This document shows, one piece after another, positions 26,155 through 34,774 of a stretch of DNA of 64,000 bases (positions are counted from its first letter, which is position 1; each line of letters opens with the position of its first letter). The translations under genes were made by a program, and so were the position numbers. The stretch is from Streptomyces sp. NBC_00285. Its GTDB lineage: Bacteria; Actinomycetota; Actinomycetes; Streptomycetales; Streptomycetaceae. Under the pieces are notes generated by a model, which saw nothing but the letters and a program-made list of their open reading frames with translations, searched no databases and was not told the DNA's origin. The DNA is taken from the NCBI RefSeq assembly GCF_036174265.1, contig NZ_CP108055.1, forward strand, positions 6,820,001 through 6,884,000. Reading direction: 5' to 3'.

Positions 26155-27213
26155 CTACTTGCCGATGCGGTCGGCGAGTTGGGAGATCACGAGCCGTGCG
26201 GCGGACGGCCCGGCGTTGAGGTACCAGGGGTCGTCGTCGACCTTCACGGCCTGGCCTGCCGTCACCGCCTTCATCGACTTCCACAGCGGCCCGGCGACCA
26301 CGCTCGCGGCATCCGTCCTCGACGCGTCTCCCTGCACGGAGTAGAAGATCCAGTCCCCGTCGGCGGTGTCGACGCTCTCCGCACCGATGTCCTCCGAAAT
26401 CGCCTTGAACTGCTGGGACTTGGGGCGCGCGAGCCCCATGTCCACGGCGATGGACCCGGTGAAGGAGGAGACGCCGAACATACGGGTGCGGTCAGGTGTG
26501 AAGCGGACCATGGAGACGGTCGGGTCGCCCAGCGGCCTTCCCCTGTCGGCGGCCTCGGCAACGATGTCGTCCAGCAACGACCGTGCCGCCCGCCCCTTGC
26601 CGAGCGCGTCGCCGACGAGCAGCAGGTCGCGCTTCCAGTTGATGCCGTTGCCCGCGGTGATCACGGTGGGCGCGATCTTCGACAGCTTGGGGTAGAGCTC
26701 GCCGAGGGAGTCGTTGGCGAGGATCAGATCGGGCCGGGCGGCGGCGAGGGTCTCCAGGTTGGGGGCCTGCCGAGTGCCCGCGTCGGTCATGCCGGCGAGC
26801 TGCTTCTTGTAGGCGGGGAAGGCGTCCGCGAGGTAGTCGGGCACGAGCCCGGCGTTGTCGGCGCGGGTCGTGGCCGCCGGTACGACTCCCAGGGACAGCA
26901 GGTCGTCGAGCTGCCCGGTGCTGAGCACGGCGATCTTCTTCGGTGCGGCCTTGATCGTCGTCCGGCCCTCGAAGTGCGTGACCGTCCGCGGGAAGGCCCC
27001 GTCCGTGTCCTGGTCGGAGCCCATCCCCTCGGCAAGGGCGCTCGGTGCGGCCGAGGGCCCCTCGGAGGCGCCCGCGGAAGCGCCCAGTACGGGGTTTTGC
27101 TCGCCGGCGGCCTTCTTCTCGGCGCTCCCGTCGGTACCGGCCGACGAACAGCCGGCGAGCAGCCCTCCGACCACGGTCGCGGCCACGACGGCCTTCACTG
27201 CTGCTGCACGCAC
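26155..27213 (-). CDS. Iron-siderophore ABC binding lipoprotein
   Basis: A 352-residue lipoprotein of the TroA/FepB class that captures ferric siderophore outside the membrane. It has a signal sequence with lipobox LAGC, a Gly/Ala/Ser linker, then the two-lobed fold. The family phrases are present: KKIAVLSTGQLDDLLSLG (lobe 1 start), ARPDLILANDS and FYSVQGD. The GTG at 27213 is chosen because CGGAG lies six bases before it and the signal peptide begins there. It is the first gene of an operon with two permeases, and an iron-box lies 43 bases upstream, so it should be repressed by a DmdR/IdeR-type regulator when iron is plentiful. Confidence 0.93.
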   Translation of the reverse strand: MRAAAVKAVVAATVVGGLLAGCSSAGTDGSAEKKAAGEQNPVLGASAGASEGPSAAPSALAEGMGSDQDTDGAFPRTVTHFEGRTTIKAAPKKIAVLSTGQLDDLLSLGVVPAATTRADNAGLVPDYLADAFPAYKKQLAGMTDAGTRQAPNLETLAAARPDLILANDSLGELYPKLSKIAPTVITAGNGINWKRDLLLVGDALGKGRAARSLLDDIVAEAADRGRPLGDPTVSMVRFTPDRTRMFGVSSFTGSIAVDMGLARPKSQQFKAISEDIGAESVDTADGDWIFYSVQGDASRTDAASVVAGPLWKSMKAVTAGQAVKVDDDPWYLNAGPSAARLVISQLADRIGK

Positions 27214-27255
27214 GAGTACTCCGGGGTACGGGGAGGTGGGGGGAAAGGTGCCTTC

Positions 27256-27274
27256 TAAGGCAAGCCTTACCTTA
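27256..27274 (-). promoter_or_regulatory. Iron box (DmdR/IdeR-type operator)
   Basis: On the minus strand the 19 bases read TAAGGTAAGGCTTGCCTTA. By eye 14 of 19 match the consensus TTAGGTTAGGCTAACCTAA. It lies upstream of the siderophore-binding lipoprotein gene, where it would block transcription when Fe2+ is bound to DmdR. Confidence 0.8.
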
Positions 27275-27338
27275 ACCGGTCCCGATCCGGACGGGCATGC
27301 GTGGGTCGGGGGCCGCGGCCGAGGAGTCCCGTGCGGGA

Positions 27339-27363
27339 GTGCGCCCCCTCGTAGGGGGCGCAC
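27339..27363 (-). terminator. Terminator after the DUF5829-like gene
   Basis: GTGCGCCCCCT and AGGGGGCGCAC pair perfectly over 11 bp around a 3-base loop. It lies 27 bases downstream of the minus-strand gene ending at 27391, and upstream of the iron-transport operon. Confidence 0.75.
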
Positions 27364-27390
27364 CCGCTGTCCACCGTGTGTGCCGTCCGG

Positions 27391-28335
27391 CTAGCGCGTG
27401 CCGTTGTGGGCGAACGTCCACACCGCGTGGCTGCCGGGTCCGACCGTGAGGGTCGAGTGACCGATCTGCTCCACGTGCCGGTCCTTCACGGGCAGGTTGA
27501 GGGACATGTCGACCCGCTGCATCCCCGCCTGCTCGCGCGGCACGACGTCGAACCGGATCGAGGTGCCGCCGCCCGCCGCGACGACGCCACCGCCCGCCAC
27601 GGTCTTGACGGTGAACCCACCGGCCCGCAGCAGCGGCACGGTGTCGGCGAGGTCGCCCTCGGTGACCGCGATGCGCACCGAGGTCACGTCGCGCATCAGG
27701 TGGGTGCGGTAGTCGTCGGACAGAACACGCTCCCGGCCGACGTCACCGGGGAAACCCGCGGGCTCGGTCTTGCTGCGGGGATCGGCGAAGTACTCCGGCC
27801 GGTACTCCATCGCCCAGGCCCCGAAGGCGTCGTACTCGGTGGCGGTGAGGATGGCGTCGAACCAGGGCACGGGCACACCGTCACCGAAGTCCCGGGTCTG
27901 AAGGAACTCGATGGGATCGACGACCCCGTCGCTCTTCAGCCGCTCGGTGACCGTCGCCAGGTCTCCGTCCCGTTCGGTCGACAGACCCAGCCCGGCGGAG
28001 CCGAGGGTGCCGTCCTGGCCGCCGATGTCACCGACTCCGAACAGCTCCAGATAGGTCTCGCGGCCCATCAGATAGCGGCCGGTCCAGGTCTGTCCGCCGG
28101 TGCCCGTCGTGGTGCGGACCTGGAAGCTGGCGAAGTCCCTCAGATAGTCGGAGTGCTCGATGGCGTCGGCGGTCTCCCGGTCGAAAACTCCGTAGGAGTG
28201 GTTGTAGAACAGCAACTGCCGGTCGGACGAGGATCGGTTCCCTTCGGCCTGTGCCGTCCCCACAGCACCCCCGAGCGCTCCGGCGAGGGCCACAGCGAGC
28301 ACGACGATCGTTCGTGATATCCGCTGAATCAGCAT
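27391..28335 (-). CDS. Secreted protein, DUF5829-like
   Basis: A 314-residue exported protein. A signal peptide runs to about residue 30 (cleavage near AQA). The mature part begins QLLFYNHSYGVFDRETADAIE, which fits what I recall of DUF5829 proteins. Motifs further along include GRYLMGRETYLELFGVGD and HLMRDVTSVRIAVTEGDL. The layout resembles the glyoxalase-like fold: two related halves with alternating strands (inference). There is one gene per transcript, with a hairpin after it. The ATG at 28335 is used because the signal peptide starts there. No catalytic residues can be assigned; function unknown. Confidence 0.72.
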   Translation of the reverse strand: MLIQRISRTIVVLAVALAGALGGAVGTAQAEGNRSSSDRQLLFYNHSYGVFDRETADAIEHSDYLRDFASFQVRTTTGTGGQTWTGRYLMGRETYLELFGVGDIGGQDGTLGSAGLGLSTERDGDLATVTERLKSDGVVDPIEFLQTRDFGDGVPVPWFDAILTATEYDAFGAWAMEYRPEYFADPRSKTEPAGFPGDVGRERVLSDDYRTHLMRDVTSVRIAVTEGDLADTVPLLRAGGFTVKTVAGGGVVAAGGGTSIRFDVVPREQAGMQRVDMSLNLPVKDRHVEQIGHSTLTVGPGSHAVWTFAHNGTR

Positions 28336-28601
28336 GCGGGCGATCGTAGGGCGGGAAGGCCGCTGCCGCCGTTCTTTCTCAACGAGGTCGAAATGCTTGA
28401 CACATGGCGTTCGGCGCGGTGCCGTATGGCTCGCCGTCCCATGACCCGCTCGGGCGGGGGTGTACGTCCTCCCCGGGACCGGGACCGTCCGGTGCGGAAT
28501 CGTCCGGAACCCTCGCGCGTTGAGGAGGGTGGGCACGGGAGCCGGCGGTGAGCGAGCCGAGCGGCCCGAGTGACCTGGCTGACAGATATGGGAGGACCTC
28601 A

Positions 28602-29114
28602 ATGGCTGCGCAGACGCAGAGGGCCGTGCTGGCGGGCGGATGCTTCTGGGGGATGGAGGAGCTGATCCGCCGACTTCCGGGCGTGACGGCGACCCGGGTG
28701 GGTTACACCGGGGGTGACGTGCCGAACGCGACGTACCGCAACCACGGCACGCACGCGGAGGCCATCGAGATCCTTTTCGACCCCGCGAAGACCGACTTCC
28801 GCGCCCTCCTGGAGTTCTTCTTCCAGATCCACGACCCGAGCACCAAGAACCGCCAGGGCAACGACATCGGCCTCAGCTACCGCTCGGCGATCTACTACGT
28901 GGACGACGAGCAGAAGCGGATCGCCGAGGACACCATCGCGGACGTGGACGCCTCAGGTCTGTGGCCGGGCAAGGTCGTCACCGAGGTGGAACCGGTGGGC
29001 CCGTTCTGGCAGGCCGAGTCCGAGCACCAGGACTACCTGCAGCGCTACCCGGACGGCTACACCTGCCACTTCCCGCGCCCGGGATGGCGCCTGCCCACCC
29101 GCACCGAGAGCTGA
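28602..29114 (+). CDS. msrA: Peptide-methionine (S)-S-oxide reductase
   Basis: A 170-residue MsrA that repairs the S-form of oxidised methionine in proteins. The catalytic motif GCFWGMEE contains Cys14. Other family motifs are [21 protein letters not shown] and [11 protein letters not shown]. The resolving Cys seen in longer MsrA proteins appears as [10 protein letters not shown] near residue 154. GGAGG lies nine bases before the ATG. The gene is convergent with the MerR/HEAT operon, 52 bases apart. The 265 bases upstream hold no gene. Confidence 0.95.
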   Translation: MAAQTQRAVLAGGCFWGMEELIRRLPGVTATRVGYTGGDVPNATYRNHGTHAEAIEILFDPAKTDFRALLEFFFQIHDPSTKNRQGNDIGLSYRSAIYYVDDEQKRIAEDTIADVDASGLWPGKVVTEVEPVGPFWQAESEHQDYLQRYPDGYTCHFPRPGWRLPTRTES

Positions 29115-29166
29115 CGGAGGGGGCGCCGGTGGCGTACGCCGCCCTCTCGGCGGGGCGTGCGGCCGG

Positions 29167-30207
29167 TCAGTGTCCGCCACGCAGCTGAAGCAGGTACCCC
29201 GCGGTCAGTGCGACGGCACGGTCCCCGTCGCGGGACAGCTCCACGAGGGCTCGGGACGCCGTGCTCCCCGGGATGTCCGCCAGCGCCTGCGTCAGCCGTA
29301 CGCGGGCAGGCGCTTCGGTGGCGTGGTGGGCGAGGCGTTCGACGAGGGCGGTGGCGATGCGAGCTGCCGCAGGGGTCGTGGAGACCCGTGGGGCCGGCGC
29401 GGTCGTCGCGGTGTCGCTCGCCAGCAGGCTCAGCACGTCCGCCGCGTCGGTGTCGTTCCTGCCCTCCACGATCATGTCGATGAGCGCCGGGACGGCATCG
29501 GCCACTCCGCGCGCCCCGAGCGCCGCCGCCGCATGGCCGCGGACCGCTGGATCAGGGTCGGCGAGGGCGTGGCGCAGCCGGGCGGTGGACTCGTCACCGG
29601 GCATCTCGGCGAGGGACCGGACGGCACGTTCCCGCACCGCCGCCACCGGCGAGCCAAGACCCTCCGCCAGCAGTGCCGTGCCGGCGTCGCCCGATCGCGC
29701 CAGCGCCCATCGAAGCGCTCCGGCGACGTTCGGATCCGTCTCCCTGAGAACCGCCTCGACCAGGGCCTCCACCGGCACCGGAACCTCGTCGACCGAGGAG
29801 AGAGCCGCGCGCTGGCGGGCGGCGGCGCTCCGCGACCCCAGTGCCTGGAGGAACGCGACGGCCTGGAGGACGTCCTCCCAGCCGGCGGGTTCCGCGGCAT
29901 CGATCCGGCGGAGCCGCGTCAGCAGCTCGGTCTCGGCCGCGATGCGCTCGCGGGTCTGACGGATGAGGTCGTCGACGAGTGCCGAGGGTGTGAAGCCGGG
30001 ATCGTCGAGCGCGCGTCCGATCTCACGCAGGGACAGTCCCAGCGACCTCAGGCTCTCGATGTGGAAGATCCGCCGGATGTCCTCGCCGGAGTACTCCCGG
30101 TAGCCGGAGCCCGTACGCCCCGAAGGGTGCAGCAGGCCGAGCGACTCGTAGTGCCTGAGCATGCGGGCACTGACTCCGGACCGTCGCGCCACCTCACCGA
30201 TCAACAC
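29167..30207 (-). CDS. MerR-family regulator with HEAT-repeat C-terminal domain
   Basis: A 346-residue protein. Residues 1-70 are a clear MerR winged helix (IGEVARRSGVSARMLRHYESLG, then GYREYSGEDIRR). A helical linker follows. From about residue 145 to the end the sequence consists of HEAT-type alpha-helical repeats, for example VRERAVRSLAEM and VRGHAAAALGARG with about 31-residue spacing. So the usual small effector pocket is replaced by a protein-binding solenoid. It is the second gene of an operon with another HEAT protein: GTG start six bases after that stop, with AGGG between. A 19-bp dyad in a 19-bp-spaced promoter upstream of the operon is its likely own operator. Confidence 0.88.
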   Translation of the reverse strand: MLIGEVARRSGVSARMLRHYESLGLLHPSGRTGSGYREYSGEDIRRIFHIESLRSLGLSLREIGRALDDPGFTPSALVDDLIRQTRERIAAETELLTRLRRIDAAEPAGWEDVLQAVAFLQALGSRSAAARQRAALSSVDEVPVPVEALVEAVLRETDPNVAGALRWALARSGDAGTALLAEGLGSPVAAVRERAVRSLAEMPGDESTARLRHALADPDPAVRGHAAAALGARGVADAVPALIDMIVEGRNDTDAADVLSLLASDTATTAPAPRVSTTPAAARIATALVERLAHHATEAPARVRLTQALADIPGSTASRALVELSRDGDRAVALTAGYLLQLRGGH

Positions 30208-30213
30208 GCCCTG

Positions 30214-30912
30214 TCACCCCTTCTGTTCCCGCTCCAGCTCCTGGCCGTGTCCATGGCCGTGGCCGCCGAGGGCCACGACCCGCTTCGCCTCCTCGACCGC
30301 GGACTCGAATCCGGCGTCCGGGTCGTTCAACAGCCGTTCCGTGGTCAGCGCGTGTGTGCGCACACGCCGGTCCGGGGCCGTGGTCGCGGCACGCAGGGCC
30401 GGCAGCACCACCTCGCCCAGTGCGACCAGCGCCCGGCTGAGACTCAGCTGCGTCTCCCGCTCGCCGCGCCCGAGTTGTGTGGCCAGTACCGCGGCCAGCC
30501 CGGCCTCCTCGCCTTCCGGCACGAGCACGACCGCGGCCCGCCAGGCGCTCCGCGCCACCTCGTCGTCGGCGTCGGACAGCAGCGCCCGTGTGATCGCCGG
30601 CCACGCCTGCCGGTCCCCGAGCTTGGACAGCGTGTGCAACGCCTGACTCCGTGCCTGCGCCCGCTCCGAGCGCGTCTCCTGCAACAGCTCGGGGAGCGTC
30701 GCGGACGCCGGGTGGCGGGTGAGTGCCCAGGTCAGCATCTCGCGGACGAAGAACTCGGGCTCGGTCGCGCACCGCTCGACCAGCTTGTCGACGAAGCGCG
30801 CATCCGGCGTCGTACCGGCTGCCAGAGCCGCCTGCAACCGCACGGACGACCGCGGGTCCTCCAGCCCCTGGAGGACCCGTACCGCATCCGTGCCCTGGCT
30901 TGTGGTCGTCAT
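30214..30912 (-). CDS. HEAT-repeat protein with His-rich tail
   Basis: A 232-residue all-helical protein made of HEAT-type repeats across about residues 15-205 (DPRSSVRLQAALAAG, FFVREMLTWALTRHP, ARSQALHTLSKLGD and more). The C terminus carries GGHGHGHGQ, a short His/Gly run that could bind a metal ion. There is no membrane segment. It is the first gene of a two-gene operon with a MerR-HEAT regulator, and GGAGG lies about eight bases before the ATG. The matching repeat type suggests that the two proteins contact each other or a shared partner. Function unknown; not a known enzyme. Confidence 0.85.
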   Translation of the reverse strand: MTTTSQGTDAVRVLQGLEDPRSSVRLQAALAAGTTPDARFVDKLVERCATEPEFFVREMLTWALTRHPASATLPELLQETRSERAQARSQALHTLSKLGDRQAWPAITRALLSDADDEVARSAWRAAVVLVPEGEEAGLAAVLATQLGRGERETQLSLSRALVALGEVVLPALRAATTAPDRRVRTHALTTERLLNDPDAGFESAVEEAKRVVALGGHGHGHGQELEREQKG

Positions 30913-30934
30913 CGAAACCACCTCCTCGGCAAGC

Positions 30935-30965
30935 AGTGAAGGCCTTCTCACCGTGTCAAGGTCAA
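30935..30965 (-). promoter_or_regulatory. MerR-type promoter and operator of the HEAT operon
   Basis: On the minus strand, TTGACC (30965-30960) and TTCACT (30940-30935) are 19 bases apart, the overlong spacing typical of MerR-controlled promoters. Within the spacer lies the dyad CCTTNNCACNGTGNNAAGG (30943-30961), whose arms are perfectly symmetrical. The MerR-HEAT protein encoded downstream is the natural candidate to bind and twist it. Confidence 0.65.
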
Positions 30966-30998
30966 AGGCGGAGCGCCGAGGAGGTGACGCGGTGGTCC

Positions 30999-32126
30999 CT
31001 ACGACGGGGAGGCGGCGCCGGCGTCCGGCCCGGCGGGCTCCGTACCCGGTCCCGGATCCTGGGACGGTTCGCTGAGTTGTTCGCGTACGTAGTTCCAGAT
31101 CACCGCGATCAGTGCGGCGACCGGTACCGCGAGCAGACTGCCCACGATGCCGGCCAGGCTGCCGCCCAACGTCACCGCCAGCAGGACCACCGCCGCATGC
31201 AGACCGAGCCCCCGGCTCTGGATCATGGGCTGGAACACGTTGCCCTCGAGCTGCTGCACCACGACGATGATGGCCAGCACGATCAGTGCGTCCGTCAGCC
31301 CGTTGGAGACCAGGGCGATGAGAACCGCGACGAAGCCGGCGAAGAAGGCGCCGATGATCGGCACGAACGCGGAGACGAAGGTCAGCACGGCCAGCGGGAG
31401 CACCAGCGGTACCCCCAGCACCCACAGGCCGATGCCGATCAGGACGGCGTCGAGCATGCCGACGGCCGCCTGGGAACGTACGAACGCGCCCAGGGTGTCC
31501 CAGCCACGCGCGGCCACGATCGGGACGTCGGTCGCGAGCCGGCCGGGCAACTGACGGGCGAGCCACGGCAGGAACCGCGGGCCGTCCTTGAGGAAGAAGA
31601 ACATCAGGAAGAGGGCAAGAACCGCCGTGACCAGGCCGCTCACCACAGTGCTGACGCCGGTGACGACAGTGCCGACCATGCTGCCCAGGCCGTCCTGCGC
31701 ACGGGAGACCGCGCTGTCGAAGGCCTTGTTGATCTGAGCGTCACCGATGTTCAACGGCGGCCCGGCGGCCCACTCGCGCACCTTCTGGATGCCCTCGGTC
31801 ACACCGTCGGTCAGATCGCCGGACTGGGACGCCACCGGAACCGCGATCAAGGCCACGACGCCCATGGCGACCAGGAGGAACAGCACGGTCACGGCCGATG
31901 CGGCGAGGGCGGGTTTCCATCCGTGCCGACGCAGGAAACGGGTCGGTGGCCAGGTCAGGGTCGTCAGCAGCAGGCCGATCACCAGCGGCCAGACAACCGA
32001 CCACATCTGGCCCAGGAACCACAGGGTCACCGCGAGCATCAGAAGTATGAGCAGCGACTCTGCGGAGACCCGCGCCGACGTGCGGAGCGCGGCACGGGTT
32101 CTGGCGGAACTCAGGGTGGCAGTCAC
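30999..32126 (-). CDS. AI-2E family transporter (PerM-like)
   Basis: A 375-residue membrane protein of the AI-2 exporter/PerM family. Two helices lie near the N terminus (residues 25-65) and another at about 80-100. A central soluble part (about 105-185) follows, then four or five helices to about residue 355. Family phrases are seen: FFFLKDGPRFLPWL, FVPIIGAFFAG and NVFQPMIQSRGLGLHA. The C-terminal tail is Pro/Glu-rich. The GTG at 32126 is selected because the longer frame adds 63 residues of unlikely sequence. Homologues move autoinducer-2, or ions in alkaline stress; here the substrate is unknown. It lies just upstream of the MerR/HEAT operon, on the same strand. Confidence 0.88.
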   Translation of the reverse strand: MTATLSSARTRAALRTSARVSAESLLILLMLAVTLWFLGQMWSVVWPLVIGLLLTTLTWPPTRFLRRHGWKPALAASAVTVLFLLVAMGVVALIAVPVASQSGDLTDGVTEGIQKVREWAAGPPLNIGDAQINKAFDSAVSRAQDGLGSMVGTVVTGVSTVVSGLVTAVLALFLMFFFLKDGPRFLPWLARQLPGRLATDVPIVAARGWDTLGAFVRSQAAVGMLDAVLIGIGLWVLGVPLVLPLAVLTFVSAFVPIIGAFFAGFVAVLIALVSNGLTDALIVLAIIVVVQQLEGNVFQPMIQSRGLGLHAAVVLLAVTLGGSLAGIVGSLLAVPVAALIAVIWNYVREQLSEPSQDPGPGTEPAGPDAGAASPS

Positions 32127-32298
32127 GCCCTGCACCCTATGGGTACCGAGCCACACCGGCATCGCCACGTCACAGGGGTACGAGCGCACGGAATCCAACT
32201 GACCGACGTCGCAACGGATTTGGGGGAACCCATCGGCCGCTGCCGGCCACGTGACCCGGCAACGGCCGACGGCCCCGCACGCCGAGCCCGACGTGTAT

Positions 32299-32751
32299 TC
32301 AGCCCTTCGCCTCACCAGTCACGAAGGCACCCAGGCTGTCGAGGAGCATGGTGCTGCCCTGCTCGGCCGAGTCGCGTTCCTCTGCGGTGTCGCAGGTCTG
32401 ACGGAGCACGATCTGCGTGTGCGGGCCCTCCCGCTCCTCGAGTTCCACGGTCATGGCTGCGGGCTCGGGCTTGCCGGGCACATCCATGCCGACCACCAAC
32501 AGGCGGTTCTCGTCGACCTCAAGATAGGAGCCGGTCAGCGGGAACCGTCCGCCGTCCGGCGTGACCACCGTGGCCTTCCACACACCACCGGGCCGTACGT
32601 CCATTTCGACGGAGCCGGGAGCGGCGTATGCCCACTGGGCGTACTGGTCGGGGGTGGTCCACGCCCGCCACACCTGCGCCGCCGGAGCGGCCAGCGTTCG
32701 GGTCAGTTCGTAGGAGTGGCCGTCGGCGGGGGTGGTCTTCTCGGTGCTCAT
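32299..32751 (-). CDS. SRPBCC (AHSA1-like) domain protein
   Basis: A 150-residue START/Bet v1-fold protein. It begins with the family pattern LTRTLAAPAAQVWRAWTTPD and continues with YAQWAYA and GGVWKATVVTPDGGRFPLTG. The C-terminal helix is EQGSTMLLDSLGAFV. Such proteins bind hydrophobic ligands or work as stress chaperone helpers; an ArsR regulator often lies next to them but none is here. The ATG has no strong ribosome binding site but fits the conserved start. It stands alone in its strand context. Confidence 0.85.
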   Translation of the reverse strand: MSTEKTTPADGHSYELTRTLAAPAAQVWRAWTTPDQYAQWAYAAPGSVEMDVRPGGVWKATVVTPDGGRFPLTGSYLEVDENRLLVVGMDVPGKPEPAAMTVELEEREGPHTQIVLRQTCDTAEERDSAEQGSTMLLDSLGAFVTGEAKG

Positions 32752-33152
32752 GCGTCGTCGCCTCGTTTCGTGCCTCGCAGGACTGTCACGCTGGTAGACG
32801 CCCGCGGGCGCGAAGACTCATCGGTTTGCCGGGCATCTTCTGCCTTCGACGTCGGGGCCGCGGCTGTTGTCCCGGGGCTCCCGGGGCATGCACCGACCGC
32901 TACCGGATCGGCTGGGCCGGGTCGCCCGCTCGAAGCCGTCCCGGGTGATCTCGACAGCCGGGACGGTAGACGTTCTCCCGACGGGACAGGACTACGCGCA
33001 TCGTCCCGCAGCCCCAAAACCCGTTCCGCCTCCCGACCCGACGATCTACTCTGTTGCCTGATGCTTTGAGCCGGGTGAAGGGCTCGGGCAGTACTTCTGA
33101 ACTTCTGAGCCGGCGGGCACTCGCGCGCGCTCACACAGTCAAACGGGTGGGG
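32752..33152. other. Intergenic region, no gene recognised
   Basis: About 400 bases between divergent genes (SRPBCC and a lipoprotein). Frames that stay open here have no consistent codon bias and no family-like sequence. There are no strong hairpins or tandem repeats. Promoters for both flanking genes must lie in it, but no hexamer pair is clear enough to name. Confidence 0.5.
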
Positions 33153-33887
33153 ATGAGAGTGGTTCGCCAATCACGGGTCGGCATTGCTATTGCCATGCTC
33201 ATGACCTTCTTCGCGCTGTCCGCATGCGCGTCGGGGCAGGGCTCCCGGACAGGTGCAGCGTCGGAGGAGACCAGGACGGCCGGCGCAGAGGACAAGCCGT
33301 TGGGCAAGGCGGACCTGGAGCGGGTGGCGATCACGGACGCCGATCTCGACGGCTACGAGGTCGAACAGACCCTGGCTGCTCCCATGGCGTCTCGCAGGAC
33401 GGCGGATCCTGCCGAATGCGCGCCCGTCGTTCAGGCGACGGGGGGAAGCAGCGGCTTCGTGGCCACCGCGCGCATCGGCCGGAAGATGTTCCCGAAGGAG
33501 CACGGCCCCGGAACATCCATGATCCTTGCGTCACACGGCTCCGGGGACGCCGCTCGGGTGATCGACGCACTCCGCACGGCCGCCGAACGATGCAAGACCT
33601 TCTTGGACATCGGGGTGGGCTTCCGCTACGACGAGGTCGCACTCCAGCCCGACCCCGGCTTCGGCGATGAATCCGTGTCTCTGCGACTCACACAACTCGC
33701 GGCGTTCGACGAGGACGACGAGCCCGTCCGCGTTCCCTACGCCGTGGTCGCTGTTCGGCAAGGGGCGACGGTCGCCATGTTCTACGCGTTCAACCGTCCC
33801 GGAGTGGCCAAGGGGCCGGCTGTCGTACCGGAAGAGATCATCAGGACACAGCTGGACAAGATCAGCAATCCGACGACCTCCAAGTGA
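33153..33887 (+). CDS. Two-cysteine lipoprotein, relative of the 11.6-kb lipoprotein
   Basis: A 244-residue lipoprotein with lipobox LSAC after a hydrophobic segment (IAIAMLMTFFA). After a linker, the domain begins near residue 50 (DLERVAITDADLDGYEVE). Its two cysteines occur in AECAPVVQ and AERCKTFLD, at positions equivalent to those in the lipoprotein ending at 11587, and the GDESV stretch and C-terminal VPEEIIRTQLDKI match as well. The two are therefore likely distant paralogues of one extracellular, disulfide-stabilised domain. The ATG at 33153 is used, with GGGTGGGG right before it. Codon use is a little less biased than in the neighbours. Function unknown. Confidence 0.72.
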   Translation: MRVVRQSRVGIAIAMLMTFFALSACASGQGSRTGAASEETRTAGAEDKPLGKADLERVAITDADLDGYEVEQTLAAPMASRRTADPAECAPVVQATGGSSGFVATARIGRKMFPKEHGPGTSMILASHGSGDAARVIDALRTAAERCKTFLDIGVGFRYDEVALQPDPGFGDESVSLRLTQLAAFDEDDEPVRVPYAVVAVRQGATVAMFYAFNRPGVAKGPAVVPEEIIRTQLDKISNPTTSK

Positions 33888-34109
33888 TCGTGGGCACGTG
33901 CCGACGTGAGCTCCGTGTGGAACGACGGTGAGACCCACGGCAACCTGTGCCCACAGACTTTCAGTGAGCCGGCGCCACGCCTCCCTGGCCGTACGCCAGT
34001 TGGCCCGCACGGGCGACTGCCTGCCGCGCGTGGCCGGTGTGCTCCGTCGCCTCCCGCAACGGTCGAAAATCGGTGGTCACCTGAGTCGGCCGACCCCACG
34101 CTGTACGCC

Positions 34110-34703
34110 ATGGAAGAACCGCACCGCAGGATCCGCGCGCTCCACACGGCATCCACGATCACCGTCTACCAGGCGTACTCCCCTGAGATCGGACTGCCCG
34201 CCATCCGGGACGGCCGCTTTCCCGCCGCGTGGAAGCCGGGCCGCATGACGTGGATCAAGCCCAGTTTCCTATGGATGATGTACCGCTCCGGCTGGGGCAT
34301 GAAGGAGGGTCAGGAGACCGTCCTGGCCGTCGAGATCACTCGCGACGGCTTCGAGTGGGCGCTGCGCCATGCCTGCCTGGCGAGTTACGTCCGGGGACTG
34401 CATTCCGATCGCGGCGCCTGGCAGCGGGACCTCAAGCGCGCACCGGCCCGTGTCCAGTGGGATCCCGAACGCGATCTGAACCTGCGTCCTCTGCCGCACC
34501 GTTCGCTGCAACTGGGGCTCTCGGGTGAGGCATCGTCGCGCTACGCGGACGAGTGGATGGTGTCCATCCGTGACGTGACTCCGCTCGCCAACGAGATCCA
34601 CGCACTCGTCAGGGACGGCGAGTTGGACGCGGCCACGCGCCTGCTTCCCCAGGAGCGGGGATACCCCGCTGGTGAAGAGCTGCTCGCCCACCTGTGTCCC
34701 TGA
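34110..34703 (+). CDS. DUF4291 family protein
   Basis: A 197-residue soluble protein matching the DUF4291 pattern: VYQAYSPEIGLPAIRDGRFP, then RMTWIKPSFLWMMYRSGW, and QWDPERDLNLRPLPHRSLQLGLSG. The family is widespread, with no established function. The RMTWIKPSFLWMMYRSGW block is the best conserved and may form an active or binding site. The ATG at 34110 precedes EEPHRRIRA, the normal family start, and upstream frames are weak. A broken second copy of the N-terminal half lies 70 bases downstream on the other strand, so this family has been duplicated here. Confidence 0.88.
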   Translation: MEEPHRRIRALHTASTITVYQAYSPEIGLPAIRDGRFPAAWKPGRMTWIKPSFLWMMYRSGWGMKEGQETVLAVEITRDGFEWALRHACLASYVRGLHSDRGAWQRDLKRAPARVQWDPERDLNLRPLPHRSLQLGLSGEASSRYADEWMVSIRDVTPLANEIHALVRDGELDAATRLLPQERGYPAGEELLAHLCP

Positions 34704-34774
34704 CCGACTGTCCGGCACGACGGCTGGCATCACCCCGGGGTCCCATGGCGGCAAAGGTCTGTGAACGCGCCTGA

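Noticed and set aside
24703..27258. Plus-strand 851-codon open frame across the siderophore operon
   Set aside because: The opposite strand holds three recognisable transport genes; the frame has low complexity and no domain.
28714..30939. Plus-strand 741-codon frame across msrA and the HEAT genes
   Set aside because: Shadow of msrA and of the MerR/HEAT operon; Arg/Gly-rich without motif.
33888..34109. Possible remnant of a recombination gene between the lipoprotein and DUF4291 genes
   Set aside because: Short minus-strand stretches look helical, but no integrase or relaxase motif could be identified.
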